DNA from: Trichoplax adhaerens
Taxonomy: Eukaryota; Placozoa; Uniplacotomia; Trichoplacea; Trichoplacidae
Length of the DNA: 64,000 bases
Direction: 5' to 3'
Assembly: GCF_000150275.1 (NCBI RefSeq)
Contig: NW_002060949.1
Location: forward strand, 4,765,915-4,829,914
The position numbers and the translations under genes were made by a program. This document shows positions 1 through 14,800 of this stretch, in pieces. Each line of letters starts with the position of its first letter. The first letter of the stretch is position 1. Under the pieces are notes generated by a model that ran no database searches, had not been told where the DNA came from, and saw nothing but the letters and a program-made list of their open reading frames with translations.

Positions 1-120
1 TAAATAGGAATTACCGTATAATCTCAATATTATTATTATAAGCTGCATATCCTATCAACAGTAGGGATACAATAACCAATACGGTAGATATTATTGAAGT
101 GGATATGCAATATGGTGGGA

Positions 121-1353
121 TTAGTTATTTCCTGTAGAGAAATTATTACCGGTCATAAAATTACTATTTAAATTACTACCACCGATACCAAATGCGGAAG
201 TTGCTGAATTCATGCTGCCTGGAGCAGAATTGAAACCAGCGCCAGCATTAAAGCCAGTTATTCCCAAATGATCAGACATTTGGCCAGATGATGTTGGATT
301 CATGAAATTTTGTGATGAAAACATTGGATAATAAGGTGCGTTAACAGCGGCTACTGCTGCCTCACTTGTTACCACTGATGATTGATCCATATAACCTGAT
401 GATTTAGACATAGCAAATTGTGAAGGCCCCCCTAATGGTGGTTGCATGCCTTGTGCTGAATGATTGATATTATAATGGCCGGCTGTTGTCCCTTGTGGTG
501 TATGATATGGTAAGTGAATTGCTTCGCCATCATGATTAGGTATAATATTACGGATAGCAAATGGATGATTAAATCCATGAGCTGGTTTATAAGGATGCAT
601 TGAAGTTGGGCCACCACCTGCGGCTGGATTTTGCGATGGATAAGTTGGGTATTGTGGTTGTGGTTGCGGTAGGATAGCATTATGTTGAGAACGTGGCATA
701 CTTAATCCTATGTTCACATTGGGTGGTTTATGCTGTTGTGAGTTGGGTACTTGTTGTTGCTGGCCTAAACTATTTTTCAAGATATCATTGGAAACTAAAG
801 GTCCACCACTTTTATTCTTATCAATTTTAAATCTTTTTTGACGTCTTAAATAGCAACCATTTTCGAACATATTACCCGAATCAGGATGGAGTGTCCAGTA
901 ATTACCTTTACCTGGTTTATCCGGTGAACGTGGCACTTTAACAAAGCAATCATTAAAGGATAAGCTATGGCGAATTGAATTTTGCCAACGTTGTTGATTT
1001 TGTCGATAAAAAGGGAATAAATCCATAATAAATTGATAGATATCACTTAATGTCATCATTTTATTAGGGGATTGTTGGATTGCCATGGTGATTAATGATA
1101 TATAGGAATAAGGGGGTTTAGCATATTGATTGCTATTACCACTTGCGTTACGTCGTGAAGTTTTATCTTTATTGCCAGTTTTATTACCACTACCTTTGCC
1201 CATCATGGTACCATTGCCGTTAGCATTTGGATCACCCATCACGACACCAGCGGGAGCATTTGGATTACCTCCGTGTTCGACGCCAGATACAACTGATTTA
1301 CTATTAGTATTTGCATTTCCTCCAGCTGTTGCGTTCATTTTCTCATCGATCAT
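121..1353 (-). CDS. FoxA: FoxA-class forkhead transcription factor, single exon
   Basis: A 410-residue intronless reading frame. The forkhead (winged-helix) DNA-binding domain covers about residues 79-176. It starts [15 protein letters not shown] and contains recognition helix [16 protein letters not shown] and the wing segment [19 protein letters not shown], all diagnostic of FoxA/HNF3. Two short C-terminal motifs support FoxA rather than another Fox class: HPFAIRNII (263-271, like conserved region II, HPFSINNLM) and [12 protein letters not shown] (341-352, like region III). The flanks are low-complexity and rich in Asn, Gly, Gln and Ser. FoxA proteins act in the nucleus as pioneer-type factors in endoderm and gut specification. 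The first ATG of the frame is used; a second Met at residue 6 is possible. The TAA stop is at the low-coordinate end. I see no intron signals. Class assignment is firm. Confidence 0.95.
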   Translation of the reverse strand: MIDEKMNATAGGNANTNSKSVVSGVEHGGNPNAPAGVVMGDPNANGNGTMMGKGSGNKTGNKDKTSRRNASGNSNQYAKPPYSYISLITMAIQQSPNKMMTLSDIYQFIMDLFPFYRQNQQRWQNSIRHSLSFNDCFVKVPRSPDKPGKGNYWTLHPDSGNMFENGCYLRRQKRFKIDKNKSGGPLVSNDILKNSLGQQQQVPNSQQHKPPNVNIGLSMPRSQHNAILPQPQPQYPTYPSQNPAAGGGPTSMHPYKPAHGFNHPFAIRNIIPNHDGEAIHLPYHTPQGTTAGHYNINHSAQGMQPPLGGPSQFAMSKSSGYMDQSSVVTSEAAVAAVNAPYYPMFSSQNFMNPTSSGQMSDHLGITGFNAGAGFNSAPGSMNSATSAFGIGGSNLNSNFMTGNNFSTGNN

Positions 1354-3800
1354 ATTTAGAAATTCCGTTTTGAAATAGTTTGGAGCGTTGCCTTTGGATT
1401 ACTTTATACTAGGTGTACTTTTTCTTCTTGTAATCAAATTCTTGTATTCGATTATCAATGTTACTAGACTATTGATTAGCTATTATGTGCTCTATAGCTA
1501 ATATTGAAATGATCACTTACTGTTGAGAGAAAAAAAAAGTTGTTAAATTATTTGTTAATCCTTTTCATTTCAACACAACTTGATGTGATCTTTATGTAAG
1601 CAATAATACTAACAGTTGCAGACTAATCGAAATCTAATATGATTGTTATTTACCTCCTTTTCTATTGATGCTTTGACTACTATATTTTTTTATCTTTTGA
1701 TATCTGCAAATAAGTTGATTTCTTTTTTTCTACTTTGGTTTGGTCTCGCTGAATCAACTCTCTCTTTTTAAAATAAAAATTTTTTTCCTTCCTTAAAGCG
1801 GATATGGTAAACCTTTAGTGTAGAGATAAGGATATTATTTATGAATTTAAAATAGTGGACGCTTATTAGGTTATTTTATCGAGAGAGAGAAAAAAGAAAT
1901 TAAAGTGGAAGTTTAACACTTTTAAAGAATGCCTCACTGTCATAAATAGCGCTTACTACTATGCTACTAATAATATACAGTAAAATAAATCATTTCCTCC
2001 CTTGAACAGTAACTATTTACTTCTTGGATGTAATTTAGTCGGCCTAATAAAATGTATGAGAAAATAAAGTCTTTACTGTTATACTAATACAGAATAAAAA
2101 CTTCATTGTGAAAAATTGGAGTAAAAGAAAGAACAAGATCAACAAAAATAATATTAGTTTAGATCCGGTGATGTCCATTTATCTCAATTGATTATTTCTT
2201 CTTTATCTATTGCTTTGATAACACTTTTCTCTGCCATATTATGTTATTTATCCATCTACTATCATTTACTCTAGTTATTTATCTACTAATATTTTTTTTT
2301 ATCTACATTAATGTATAGAGCAGTTTCTTCATTACTGTTATATATCAGACCATAGAACAGGTTAAGATGGCTCAATGGCATGCTATCGCATTATGAATAT
2401 CAAAATCAATGATAAGTTAATCCTAATATGGGAGATTGATATATTACAACATAATAATGGTGTCGATATTGAGGCAGTCTAAGATGACTTAAAAAATTAG
2501 AATCAATATTTTTATATCGATCTCCTTTTTTCGTTTTACTGTTACAAAGAATAATTGTCAAACATATTCTCTCGATCATTATTTTTAGTTATCATATGGT
2601 CAACTGTATGAAAAATTTCAAGCTATTTTCCGGGGAAAATACAAAAAAAATGACGGGGAAAAAAATCAGTTGAAAAATTAAACAGAAATGATGATCGATC
2701 GAGTTAAGGGTGCAAAGGTAGTCCTTCCAAAATTGAAAATAAAATAAAAAAAGATGATTAAATTGTTATGTATAATAGATAGATAAGTCCAATATTTTTT
2801 TAATAGGTTTATTTTAGCTTTAATTTATGATTACTTGACCAATATGCTTACTTATTTAATATGATTGCTTGTCTAATGCAATTGATATCATTTTAATTAT
2901 CGTTTCTATGTATGTATTTTTTTAAATAGGTTGCAAGTGATATGAATAATCAAAGTCGAGTAAGATATAAAATCAATATTATAACAAAATAGATGAGTTA
3001 AAGTTTGTTATAAATTGAGCAAAAGTTTGCCTATCTCTAATAGCTTGTGTGTACAATTCAAGGGTAAAGCACACATCGTTAAAATAGGGATAAAAAAACA
3101 AGTCGCATTTTTCATGTCCAAATATTTCTTTTTAACACGACGTGGTTACATTTATCAAGAGAAAGGAGGCGGTAAATCAAACTCTATTCTTTCAAATTGG
3201 AGAGTTTGGGCAAGACTACTACAACTAGTGTGCTATTACAACGTGTGTATCCTATGTTGTCGATGGATAGAAAGTTATACTAAGGAGGGATATGATGAAG
3301 GGTAGACTAATTTTAATTTCTATTCTTTTTTTTTTCGATTTTTTTTACCTTATCTTGTTCTTTAGGCTAGTGAATAAAATTGCAGATGTAATATGCATGA
3401 TTGAAAAACAAAAGACACCAATTAATGATGATACTAAGGAAAGTAGGGATAGATAGGTCTCTGCTCGGTCAATATTTCAATAGGAAAGAAGTGTGTGTAA
3501 GAGAGAGAAAAATTGATTCAACTGATCCACTATTTCACCTGGGCATCACTTAGGGGCAGATGTTGGCGATAAATTGATGAAGGATTTTTATCTGGTCAAA
3601 ATCATCATGATGACTATGTCGATGGAAGGATAATGATGATAATTGGATAGGACTTAGCTTATCGATCATGATCAAGTGATAAGACAAGATAAACTTTCTT
3701 CCTATTTAGAAACACTTTCTTTATCAACATCGATACGGTTATGTACTTATCAACACAGAATAATTCTAACACGTTGTCTATACCTCTCTGTCTACAATAA

Positions 3801-3818
3801 CTCACTCTCTCTCTCTCT
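3801..3818. repeat. (CT)n microsatellite
   Basis: A short CT-repeat run. A second CTCTCT-containing stretch follows near 3841-3855. Confidence 0.8.
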
Positions 3819-4421
3819 ATGTATAAATAATATCTATTTTACTCTCTCTATCTCTATATACACAACAAGATAACAACAACATTGATTCTACAATTTCCAA
3901 AACTCACTAAATAGCGTGAATATCAACATGCAAATGATGGTCCTCTAGCTGTGTCGATCGATGTATATTTTTGGGGGAGATTAATTTATTTCTTTCCCCT
4001 TATCGTTTTTAATGATCATCAAAGATGATCGTATGCTATAGCCATGGATCGACTGTTGGCAGATGATCAAGTCGATAGCGAGCTAATCGATGACAATCAA
4101 TGACTTACTTGTGAATAGTTTCTTTTTGATTCTGTTTTTTCACACAGCGAGGGAACTATCTGCAATGCAATTTCCTTGACTGTCGTTGTAGACTACAAGT
4201 TATTTCGTTTTGCTAATTGGCCTTTCCTTTCTTGCTAGCTAACTAACGCTGTTGTTGACCTACTAGGTGTAGCAACTGTTCTGCAATGCAACTTGCTGTC
4301 AGTTTTTATAGTAAATACTTTAATTCGATGCAATCATCAAACTCCGCCTCTTCCATTCTTCTCTATTGAGTAAGCATCAAAGGTTCACACCATTTATCGA
4401 CCAACATCGGGATAGAAAGAA

Positions 4422-4433
4422 GGGGGGGGGGGG
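4422..4433. repeat. poly-G tract (12 G)
   Basis: Twelve consecutive G within the FoxA 5' flank. A ten-G run occurs at 6667-6676 in the same flank and a twelve-G run at 38551-38562. Such runs are rare in AT-rich DNA and may be slippage-prone. Confidence 0.85.
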
Positions 4434-7400
4434 AGATCCTGTAATGGCGGGTCGATTACCGCAACAGAGAGAACAATAAGGATAGAATGATTATTATTGT
4501 AATCAATACAGTACCTACTCCTGTTTCGATTGTCATTATGATAAGTAGAGGGTGGGCAAAAGTAGTACCGGTAGCAAAGAAAGTCAAGATGGAGAGAGCG
4601 ATGAAAAGAATAAGCACCTTTGAGCAGATAACTAATTATTCATCGTCAATCGTTCTATTACAGAATACGATTGGATTCAAAGTTATTGTACTCTCCACCA
4701 GTTGGCAATACTACTCTTCTATGCTAATAGCGGAGGCAGGAAAAAAAGAAAAAAATTTCAGTTTGATGAGCGGGCTATTGTCTTTCTTTATTAAATGGGC
4801 TACCTATCAAAAAACAGCAAGAATCCATATACGCGTCCATGGAGTGGATAATGGCTAAGAAAGAGAGAGACGGGAAAAAAAGTAATCTTCTCATTGATCC
4901 TAAATTGGGTAGGCTATCAAGTCATAATCCTATCTATCCATTTTGAAAAAGCAAAAAAAAAATAAATATCTAAATTGAATAAATTGGATATAAATGATAT
5001 CAAATGAAAACATCTTGATCAAAGATGATACTAGTCATTAAAATAGACGTTTTCCATTCCATCGCATGGCATTGACAAAAAAAATGTTATCAGTATAAAT
5101 TGTTTTCAATTGACATACATCAGGTCTCATTGTATTTTTGCTTTTCTCTTCCGTATTATATGATAAAAGAGAGGAAGTGATGATCAAAGATACAAAATAT
5201 ATATTATAATAAGAAAAGATTGTAATTTGAACAGTTGGTAATGGAACGTAAGTTATTGAAGATCAAATTCAAGCACAACACTAGCAGTTATGCCACGATA
5301 CTGTAGAATACTGTCAAGATTGCAACAACGATCATCATCAATGGAGAGAAAATGGAGACGATAATGATTAGTTTTGTAGATGTGCCAGTTTTTTGAATTG
5401 TTGTCAATTCAATTCTTTTTACTGATGGTACTCCTGCTAACCGCATTTTAACGATCTTATGACTAGCATAGTAGAATTTGTGCTTTCTATTAAATAGGAT
5501 AATGGAATAAAAAAAAATAGCAAGATTGACTGTTAATCATTGATCTATTGAACATGACCACTGTAATGGATATTTTTTTTGTTGTTATTTCTTTCCATCG
5601 ACTATCACACAAAGATCAATGAGCTTGTCGATAAGGATAGATAATCGTTTGGTTCAATTAAATTGTAAATTAGCCTGTGTCATCATACGGTCAATTAAGG
5701 TATCCTATACACTTGCAGTTAGAGCATCGTTTCCAAAAAATGGCAAAGCTGATGCTTCTAAGGATAAACATTGACTTTCTTTTGCTACCTTTTAACACCA
5801 TCATTTGCAAGCCCTAGCTACTCCATCCTATCGTTATTCTACAATCATTAATCAATCAACTCAGAATCAATGGAGAGGTATCATTAGTTGGGATTGACTT
5901 GAATCAATTGCCGTTATCTCAATATGATATCATGAACAGTCATCCATAGGCATTGTTTGACCATGGGGGGGCCCTATTGTTTCAAGCGACCACGCACGTC
6001 ATGGACAAGTTCATACTCTACAGCAACCGTGTTCCACACGTCAACCGTAGAAGACGTACTGTACTCATCCAGGTCAACGTTCATCCTGATCAATAGTATT
6101 CTTTTATTCTCCCGCTCAATTTAATTTCACTGTAATTGAAAAAATTTTTTCCTAGTGAAAAATGTGCAAAAAAATGAGCAGAAAAATAAAAACCAATATT
6201 GTCATTCCAGGATCATTTTTGGGTCGGTTAAAAATGAAGCGAGCACTTGGTGATATATTGGAATAAAGTGGTAGGAAAATAAAGCAATTAAAGCAAGAGT
6301 AATAACTACAACAGTGAATAATGACCTCTTGCTGTTAGAAAAGAAAAAAAAGAATAATTATTGAAATAACTATCATTAATCTATTAGCAGGAATAATAAT
6401 GAGATGATCGATCATTATAATCATCCCTTGTTATGATGTCATTGATCCAGTTTGCTACCACAGACAAAAAAAAAAGAAATGCTATGATGGATGGCATAGC
6501 TACCGTAGCATAAAGCAATACCGATTTATTTGAAAATGATTTGGAAAATATAGTCGGCAATTCATTGATTGCTTCCTACTCGTGTCGATGATGATGATTT
6601 ATCTCTCGGTAGAAATGGACAAATGATTAAAAATAAAAAATGATTTGAATGACGTAAAAATAATAAGGGGGGGGGGAAAGAGAGAGAAAAAGGAAAATGG
6701 AAATGTTGCTGAATAAGGATAATAGTCATGATAATAAATCAATCACAGATGGCTACTGCTGGATGATTGATTATCATCTTTGAAAGTTGTATCTTAATGA
6801 GGCGCCATACTATGAATGCTATAGTGAAAAGGCAATCAATAATGGTGTCTGTACGTTTAGAGTCAAGCCAATGCTGGTTGCTACAGTTGAACCGAAGACA
6901 AAGTCAATTCACTTTATCCACTAGTACAATTAAAAATTTAAAAAATTGAGACTGCTAATATAATAGGCTAACGTTGTCGCTAACGATATCAAAATGATTT
7001 CAGGAAGTGAATCAATATGACTATCCAATGTATTTATCAGCATCCATTTAGACTTTTAGACTAGACCATTTGACCATTGTTGTTATAAGCTCATTTTTGA
7101 CAGAGATCAATTCAGTTTTGTCAAGTTGTATGCGCTATCAATGAATAATGGTACCAATAGTTCGATCACGTATTTGGGTTACTATCGATTTTTCCCTTTT
7201 AATTCATCATTAATCGTAAGATAACTTTCCCTACGTCTATGTTACTCAATCTATCTATCAATCTATTCATTTTTACTTTACTTTATCGACAATCATTGAT
7301 GATAGTTGATTTTCAGGAGAAAAAAAAATCATGTAGATGCAATGACTAAGAGTTGATCAACAGTCAGCAGTATTTCTCTGCCTCTATTTTCACCATTCAA

Positions 7401-8613
7401 ATTGTTGTTGTATTATCTATAGCATTGTTTTCACATCGCTCTTGAATGTTGTATCAATATTGTAAAGCTTGACAGGTAATGTATAATAGGATTCAATACT
7501 ATATGTTGGTAAACTCTTGATATACAAAATGTCCACAGTAGATTATCCTCTAATCAGTCAATTCTACTAATATCAGTTGACATGTGCATTTGATTGCAAG
7601 CTTATCTATTTTATCCTATTTGTTGTTGTTATTCTATTCCAACTCATCTCTATGTACATTGTGTCAAGATGTAGACAGTAGTGATCAGTCGATGACAATA
7701 GTAGCTCATTTAACTATCGGCTCTGTTACATCATCTATTAAATATCTATTTTAGACATATTTTATCCTCATTTTAAATTGTATTGATCATACTTGAAAAG
7801 TGAAGTTGGATAGAATAGTGATAGAAAGTGTATTGAAAAGATTAGAAAGCAAAATGCAAGAGATAGAAATTTAAAAAATTTTTTTTTAATTAGATAGAAT
7901 GATTGATTTCATTCAATTTATTTTTACATTATTTGATTCATCTAGGATTGGATAAAAAGAAGCATGCACACAGTTCTACATACTCAACACATACAGTATA
8001 CAAAAAGTAATAGTATATAAACATTTAGGATAAATAAAACATCATTTGATCCAGATAGATGAGTAAGAATTTCAAAGAATTAAAAAAATTCACCTTGATT
8101 CTATTATGAATGCATTCTTTACTGGCTAATTTATCTATTGTGCTATTCTTTTCTCCATCCGTTATTTATCTCTGTTTCAACTCTAATTTTCCAGTAAGCA
8201 AACTTGACTACTGTCTTGGTTGATCAAATATAGATATTAGCCAGTGGACGTTATTGGTAGGCAATGCTGTAGACAGATACAATTTGACAAATTAAATTTT
8301 AGTCATATTGAAATCCTCGTAGCTCCTATCACTCGACTTCATGTCATCGCTCCATTTTTCTCTTGCATATCAACGCATTGGGATACAAGACGATACTGAT
8401 AGCAAATTATAATTAATTATCGATATTTTTTTTTCCCCTAGTTGTTGGATTCATTATTAATATTTTTGTTTTCTCAGGTTATTATTTTTCTCTCTTTAAT
8501 TTTTATTTATTCTCTTTTTCCACGAACTCATTATTCTTTCATAGACTTTAGTCGAAAGTCATTCTATAAATCTCCCCTAATTTCTTTGTCTTCGTTTTCT
8601 TTAGCTTTTTTAC

Positions 8614-8664
8614 TATTATGATTATTATTATCATCATCATCATCATCATCATAATCATCATCAC
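8614..8664. repeat. (ATT)n/(ATC)n microsatellite
   Basis: An ATT run passes into an imperfect ATC trinucleotide run. It lies close to the end of the homopolymer-rich FoxA flank. Confidence 0.85.
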
Positions 8665-8800
8665 TATTAATTTCTTTTTAATATAGCATAATACCTGGTC
8701 TAATTTTATATTCGACAGGGGTTATCTAGTATTGATAGGGACCTGTTTTGTTGTTTTTTTGTTTTCTTCTGTGGGCTGGACCAGCAATTAACACGGTAAA

Positions 8801-11800
8801 CAGTCCTCCAATAGCTATTGAATGGATATATTCTCTGGCATCTATGCCAAATGTTCACGTAAATATATTCTTATGTATTTTTATTCCAATTTAATCATTT
8901 AATCATCACGTCAACGATTTTGATACAACTAGAACGCGCATATTTTATTTTGAATATAACTCTATTTCATTCTTTTGATGGCAAATCATAATCAATGATG
9001 GTATAGGATGTTAATGGAATAACTTGTACACGAGTTGGTGTACTTCCGAAATGACATGTGTCCAAGAATAGGTTATTGCTATAAAATTAATGACGGAAAG
9101 ATGGCCAATTGTCTATTATAACAAAACTTCCATATCCATTATTTCTCATATCGTGCCTAATCTCTCACAAACGCGTCTTATTAGACCGTCTTTTAGGATT
9201 GATTAATCGATAAATAATTTGGCTTACTGTACCTATTTTGAATTCAAAGAATTTATTCCATTGCTAACCCATCGTTCTATTTTCATAAGTGATCATTTCA
9301 TAATTACAAATTTTAGTCATCTATACAATTTGCAAATCATTTGCATATGACTAACATTGATCTTTTCAAATCAAACAGAATTCCCTGTAAGGATATTAAT
9401 TTAATATCTATGCCAATACAGCGGATTATCCATCAGTATGACAATTTGTTTTAATTATAAAAGAAATATTTCAAAGTAATTTCTTACCTTGAATTGATTA
9501 CATTAGTACTTATATTATCATACTTGATTGTTTAATGTAGTAGTAATAATATTGAACAGTTAATCTCAACTGAAGATAATACTAAACTGCAAATCATAGA
9601 ATAAGATTGAGATACGTCAATTAAGGAATGATTATAACAGATTGTATTCTATTACCGAATATATGCAGTAGTATTGCAATAGTTTCGGAATAGTACAAAG
9701 TGGATCTTTTAAAAATTATTTAATAGCATTTGATCATGTCACCAATTGTCATTAATTTTTTCTTGATAACTTACAGAGAATTTTCAATGAAAAAATATAA
9801 TTTATGCCTAACTGATGTGTGAGTTCTCATAAGGTTTTAGCTAAAATATTTTTGAAATTGAAAATTTAGTTGATAAAAAATAGCTATCAGCAAAAATTGG
9901 CTACTCAATCTTTTTCTACCCGACATTATTAAAGTATATTTTAATCCACCGTTATGATTATTCGTAGTCACTATCAACTAGCTACTCATTATTATCCTTA
10001 TTCAATTGATAGAAAACTTCTAATGTATTAGATTAGATACCCAAAAGATGCTATTAAAGTAGATAATAAGCGATTGTATTGTAAGATAAAAATTAAACAC
10101 GTATTGTGATTGAAACTATTGATATTTCTATTAGCATATCAATCATTTCTTTTAATCGGCTGTTAAGACAGAAAGATTGCCAACAATAACCCAGCTTGCA
10201 CTTGCTAAAATGATATCATTCATTAATTGACGTCTTTCAAAACATGGCATTAATTAAAGCGTTAAAAATAAAATAAAACACTATAGTTAGCAATTGAATC
10301 AGATGATTTTATCAATCTGTGATGGAGAAACTTGACCTTATTGATTTTGAATCCAAATTTAAATTTATGTTATTTGGACTTGATAGATGATTCGATAATA
10401 TACGTATTTTTCAAAGTTGATTATTAATTAATTTTATCCTCTTAAACGGTATATTTTTTATTGATTGATTGCTATCACCTCTATATTATATTTGACCATT
10501 ATATCGATGTATTTAGTAGACATAGTAAGCGACAATACTAACATTATCTGCTCTATGACAAGCATTTAAACTAGATACAACTTATCAGTCGATAAATTTT
10601 GATAGTACTCTATGTCAATAGGCTCAATGTATAAAAAAATATTGATCATCTTTGCATTTACACTTATTCGGTTTAAGTAGACATATCTAAGTCGATGATG
10701 TATGCCTACATACTATGTATCATTTATTTTGAAAAATAATATTTAAAATTGACAACTTTGAACACCGCCAGTCTATATACATTAAGCACTAATTTCGATC
10801 TACCAACTTGTCCTGTTATGTGATATTGTTGGATCAGCATCAGTCTAGCAACGTAAAATCAACATAGTAATGATGAAAGTTGGAGCGACAAATAGGATAA
10901 TTATATAATTAATCACAATGTTGTACTTATTAAATGAATCATCATTAGATAATTAGCCCTTTTAAAATTGAAATACAGAGTCTGTTAGTAAAATAAATGT
11001 AAATTGACGATGGAAAAAAATTAATTTTTTTCTCTTACATTGTGTGTTTAAAAACATATTGAGCCAGTGTACAGCATCCATTACTTAACTAATAGGTTAT
11101 CGACAAGATATCAATTTAATCATCAAGGCGTGGCTAAAAGAACGACAGAAACATCTGTACTGGCTGACAGTAGAAAGACGTAGAATTGATATGGTTAATG
11201 TATTCCACACTATGCTATTATTTGTTGTTGTCTTTTTCATTTTGAAATCATCCATGATCGTCATATTGAATGTTGGGTATTTTTACTTTCGACTATGTCA
11301 ATCAAATTGAACCGTTCAGCACCTGTGAGGTCTTTGTTTGAGCAAAGTATTGATCTTAAATTCGTCCATATTTGTTTTCCTTGCTATATACAACAGAATA
11401 TATAATTATTATTGAACGTAGATCAAATCTCATTAATTAATCGTTACAGAAAATAAATATCAAGATTACTATATATATACAGTATATGAGTGTGTTATAC
11501 GCAAATTTATATTCAATAAACTAAACTCAATCGTATGCATGTTGTGCTAATTTAGGCACATTATACACTATCTACAGCATAAGCAAATACCGTGCCGGTA
11601 GCTCATCACAAACATGATATTGAATAAACTGTTCGATTAGAATCAAAATATAAAATGGGATGATAGTTTTATAATAGAATAATCAAAAACTGATTGCATT
11701 CTATCATATTTTCGTATCTATTCTTAATAATATCATAACCAATTATAAATATGACAATCATATGCGGATATGAAGTACTAATCAATCTAATATTATTCAA

Positions 11801-14800
11801 CACTGCTGTTTCGGACAGGATTTTAATCAGTTGGTAACGATAAAAGAGATTATTAGCAAGAGAATGATAATTTAAGTTATCTATAGTAATGGAAATTCGG
11901 TATAATATTCCTTAACCAGAATTATCTTAGCTTTTCAACTTGTAAGTATTCTCATTAGAAAGGAAGAATGGTACCAATTACATAAGATTAAATGTAGAAA
12001 ATGGTACTTTGTTTTAAGTAAAGAAATAAATTTAAGTTTAGATGTTACATTTGATATCTTAATCAATAGCTGTGAGTCAAGCTTTTAAATAATTATGATC
12101 TAGTAAATAGACACTTTCACATTCACACCAGAAAGAAACATATAGCGTAAATAAAAGTATAAACAAGGAACAGATAGAATATAAACAGTAAACTTGAAAT
12201 TCAGATATGATGTTTAATAGTATAATACAAAAGAATACAGATAGTCTGTATGAACTGGTGTTTCAGTATCAATACAGGCTTAGAGTTGTAAATATCATAT
12301 TAAGATAGACATATGAGTTCAAAATAAAATCTATAATGGAAGAATTTTTCTAGCCATGACAGCTTGCGACACTTTTAAATTATCTATGATTAAAATTGTT
12401 ATTTTTCAAAATCGGTATCGCTGATCTATCTTTGATTTATTATAATTACTTAAAAATAAAAACTAATAGTAGGATAACAGTTTAAATACTGTAGTTATCA
12501 TTAAGAAATAAAAAGCTAAGAACAAAAGGGCTAAATTAACGAAAGAAACAAAGTACTATCTTTTCTCTATAAATAAAATTTATATAGTTAGGATGAGTAT
12601 AGAAATCATTATTGACGTTTATTCTTCGAGACCATTCGTATTATGTATATAATTATGGTCATATGCTAGGATAGAACAATATAAAATGTGAAGTACCTAA
12701 CCAACAATGGATTGTTATTGATTAAAAATGAACAAATAACACCCGCTGTAAAACAACAGTTGAGTTTTAAATTTAATTGATCACTCAAACTGTTTATTGT
12801 CTATATTTTCATTCCATGTTGTACATCGAGGCTAATTATGCTAATACCCTAGATATCATTATTCTACTTAAAGAGATATACAAAAAAACGTGTCTTAATG
12901 CATTCTAAATCATAACAAATTCGTACATTGTATGACAGTAATATTAATTCCGAATGTAGAGGTTATCTTTTGGTTTAAGTATCATAAAATATTAGTGGAA
13001 GATGAAAATAAGATCCAATAATTAATATAAAATTTTAAATCAAGATATGATAATATTATACAGTACAAAGATCAGAGATTATGTCTGATTAAAAATATTA
13101 CTCTTAAAGTCAGGAAAAATAAAAGTTTTCACCGTTAGACTAGTTCCTGATGATTCTTGCAGTATCTAATCTAGAAATTTATTGCTAATTGTAGAAGGTA
13201 TCGGTATATTAATTGAAAATAAAAATAGAAGATTCTTCAGATTTTCTTTCTTTAATATGTTGGTTTTGTCAACTTAGTAGTTTCAATCACTTCAGTCTTC
13301 ATTGCTCTCGTGTTACTAAAGTTTTTAATAATATGAAGGAATTAAAAACTAATTTTTATCGATGAAAATTCTGTATGAAAGATTAATGAACTGCGAATCG
13401 ATTCGCAGTGCATTTATTTAATCAAATATAAATTATACTGCTTCAAAATTATTAAAATAGTAAATATATTTAAGACAACCTTTAAATACTGTACTTTATA
13501 CTAAATGATTGGATGGTTTGAAGATATATCCATAGGAAATGGATGAGATTGAATAAATAGGATATTTTAAGTTTAAAAATAAAAAATTACTATTGCATTC
13601 AATATTGCTAAATGGTCTTTATTTGATGGCATAGGAATTCATCTAGTTTTCGGTTGAAAAAATTATAGATTTGCCTTAAAGTGCATCTTATTAGCGAGGT
13701 GTTAGAAATCTTTTGGAAAACGAGTTAGTTTAATAAGTATGTATTTACATTTCATTTTATTGTAGATACAGTTCAATCGATGATATTATTAGCAGCAGAA
13801 AACAAGCGAAAGATTATTTATCGATAAATCATAAAGTTCATTCAATATTTATCCATTACGCCTGATCAGTGCTGAGAGGTGATGGTTATGGTACTTATGG
13901 ATCCTAAAGGATAATTTTTGTGAAAATTTTTAAATAAGAGCTACTGTACTGTTTTAAACTAAATTTTAAAATATCTTCCGATATTAGTAAACACTATTAA
14001 CATATCCTATAGATTTTCATTCTTTTCTAAAATACTTGCAATTTTAAAGCCTTAGAAATTTGCAGTAATGGCAAGTAAATGAAAGTGCTAAACTAAGACC
14101 ATATTTAGTACATCCAAGTTAATCTTAATATCTCTCTCTCTATATATATACGTATTATGATTAATTTGAATGAAACCAAAATTAGTTTTTATGTATACTT
14201 GCGGCTCTTATGTCAAAACAATCAATGTATTGTATTAGAATACCTAGGTATGATATGCTCATAGAACTACGTTTTGGCCTGTTCTAACAAGATTTGTTGA
14301 TATACAGCATTTAAAAAAGTAATGCATAAGTGTAATGTTTCAGGAACCTGTATACTTTTATTTTATTTCTTGTAAACGAAATAAGATAAATTTCACACTA
14401 CATTGTGGATAGAGAACTTAAATGTCCTTCGTCAAGAGATACTTAGGCATAGAATCTTGCCTATTCTGCAAGGTGAAAAATATTACCGTTTGAGCATAAG
14501 AGAATGGATTAAATTTAGCCGAGATATTAAATACTACTCTAAATTTTAAAGTATCTGTACTACACGTATAATTTGAATATCGTAAAGGCATCGATTAAAA
14601 GTGTTGTGGATTGATTTCATCTCTGATCAGTGACAATAAAAGATTACATACGAAGCAAAGTACTAATTTTTGCTTTTGGCATTGATTAGAAGTAATATAC
14701 TGCATATGCAATACATATCTGTATCAATATGCAGTCTTGCGGTAGCAAAGTCTATTTATGAAGTTAATAGACTTACATGAGTTTAATGCAATTTTTACTT

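Larger units (their letters stand above)
1354..8800. other. FoxA 5' flank, gene-free and homopolymer-rich
   Basis: No convincing exon on either strand. The stretch is noticeably richer than the following 10 kb in A/T runs of eight or more (for example near 1530, 2290, 3330, 4955, 6468, 7877 and 8430), in G runs, and in short CT and ATC microsatellites. It directly adjoins the 5' side of FoxA, so promoter and cis-regulatory DNA is the natural reading, but that is inference. The longest frame here (4487-4858, 123 codons, +) matches nothing I recognise and is within what chance gives at this base composition. Confidence 0.5.

Noticed and set aside
432-1378. Open frames overlapping FoxA: two on the same strand in another frame (432-680, 846-1046) and one antisense (1130-1378)
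   Set aside because: They lie in other frames of the strongly supported FoxA coding sequence and have no independent motif.
4487-4858. 123-codon plus-strand frame in the FoxA flank
   Set aside because: No recognisable motif or splice context. At about one-third G+C, a rough stop-frequency estimate allows about one frame of this length in 64 kb by chance.
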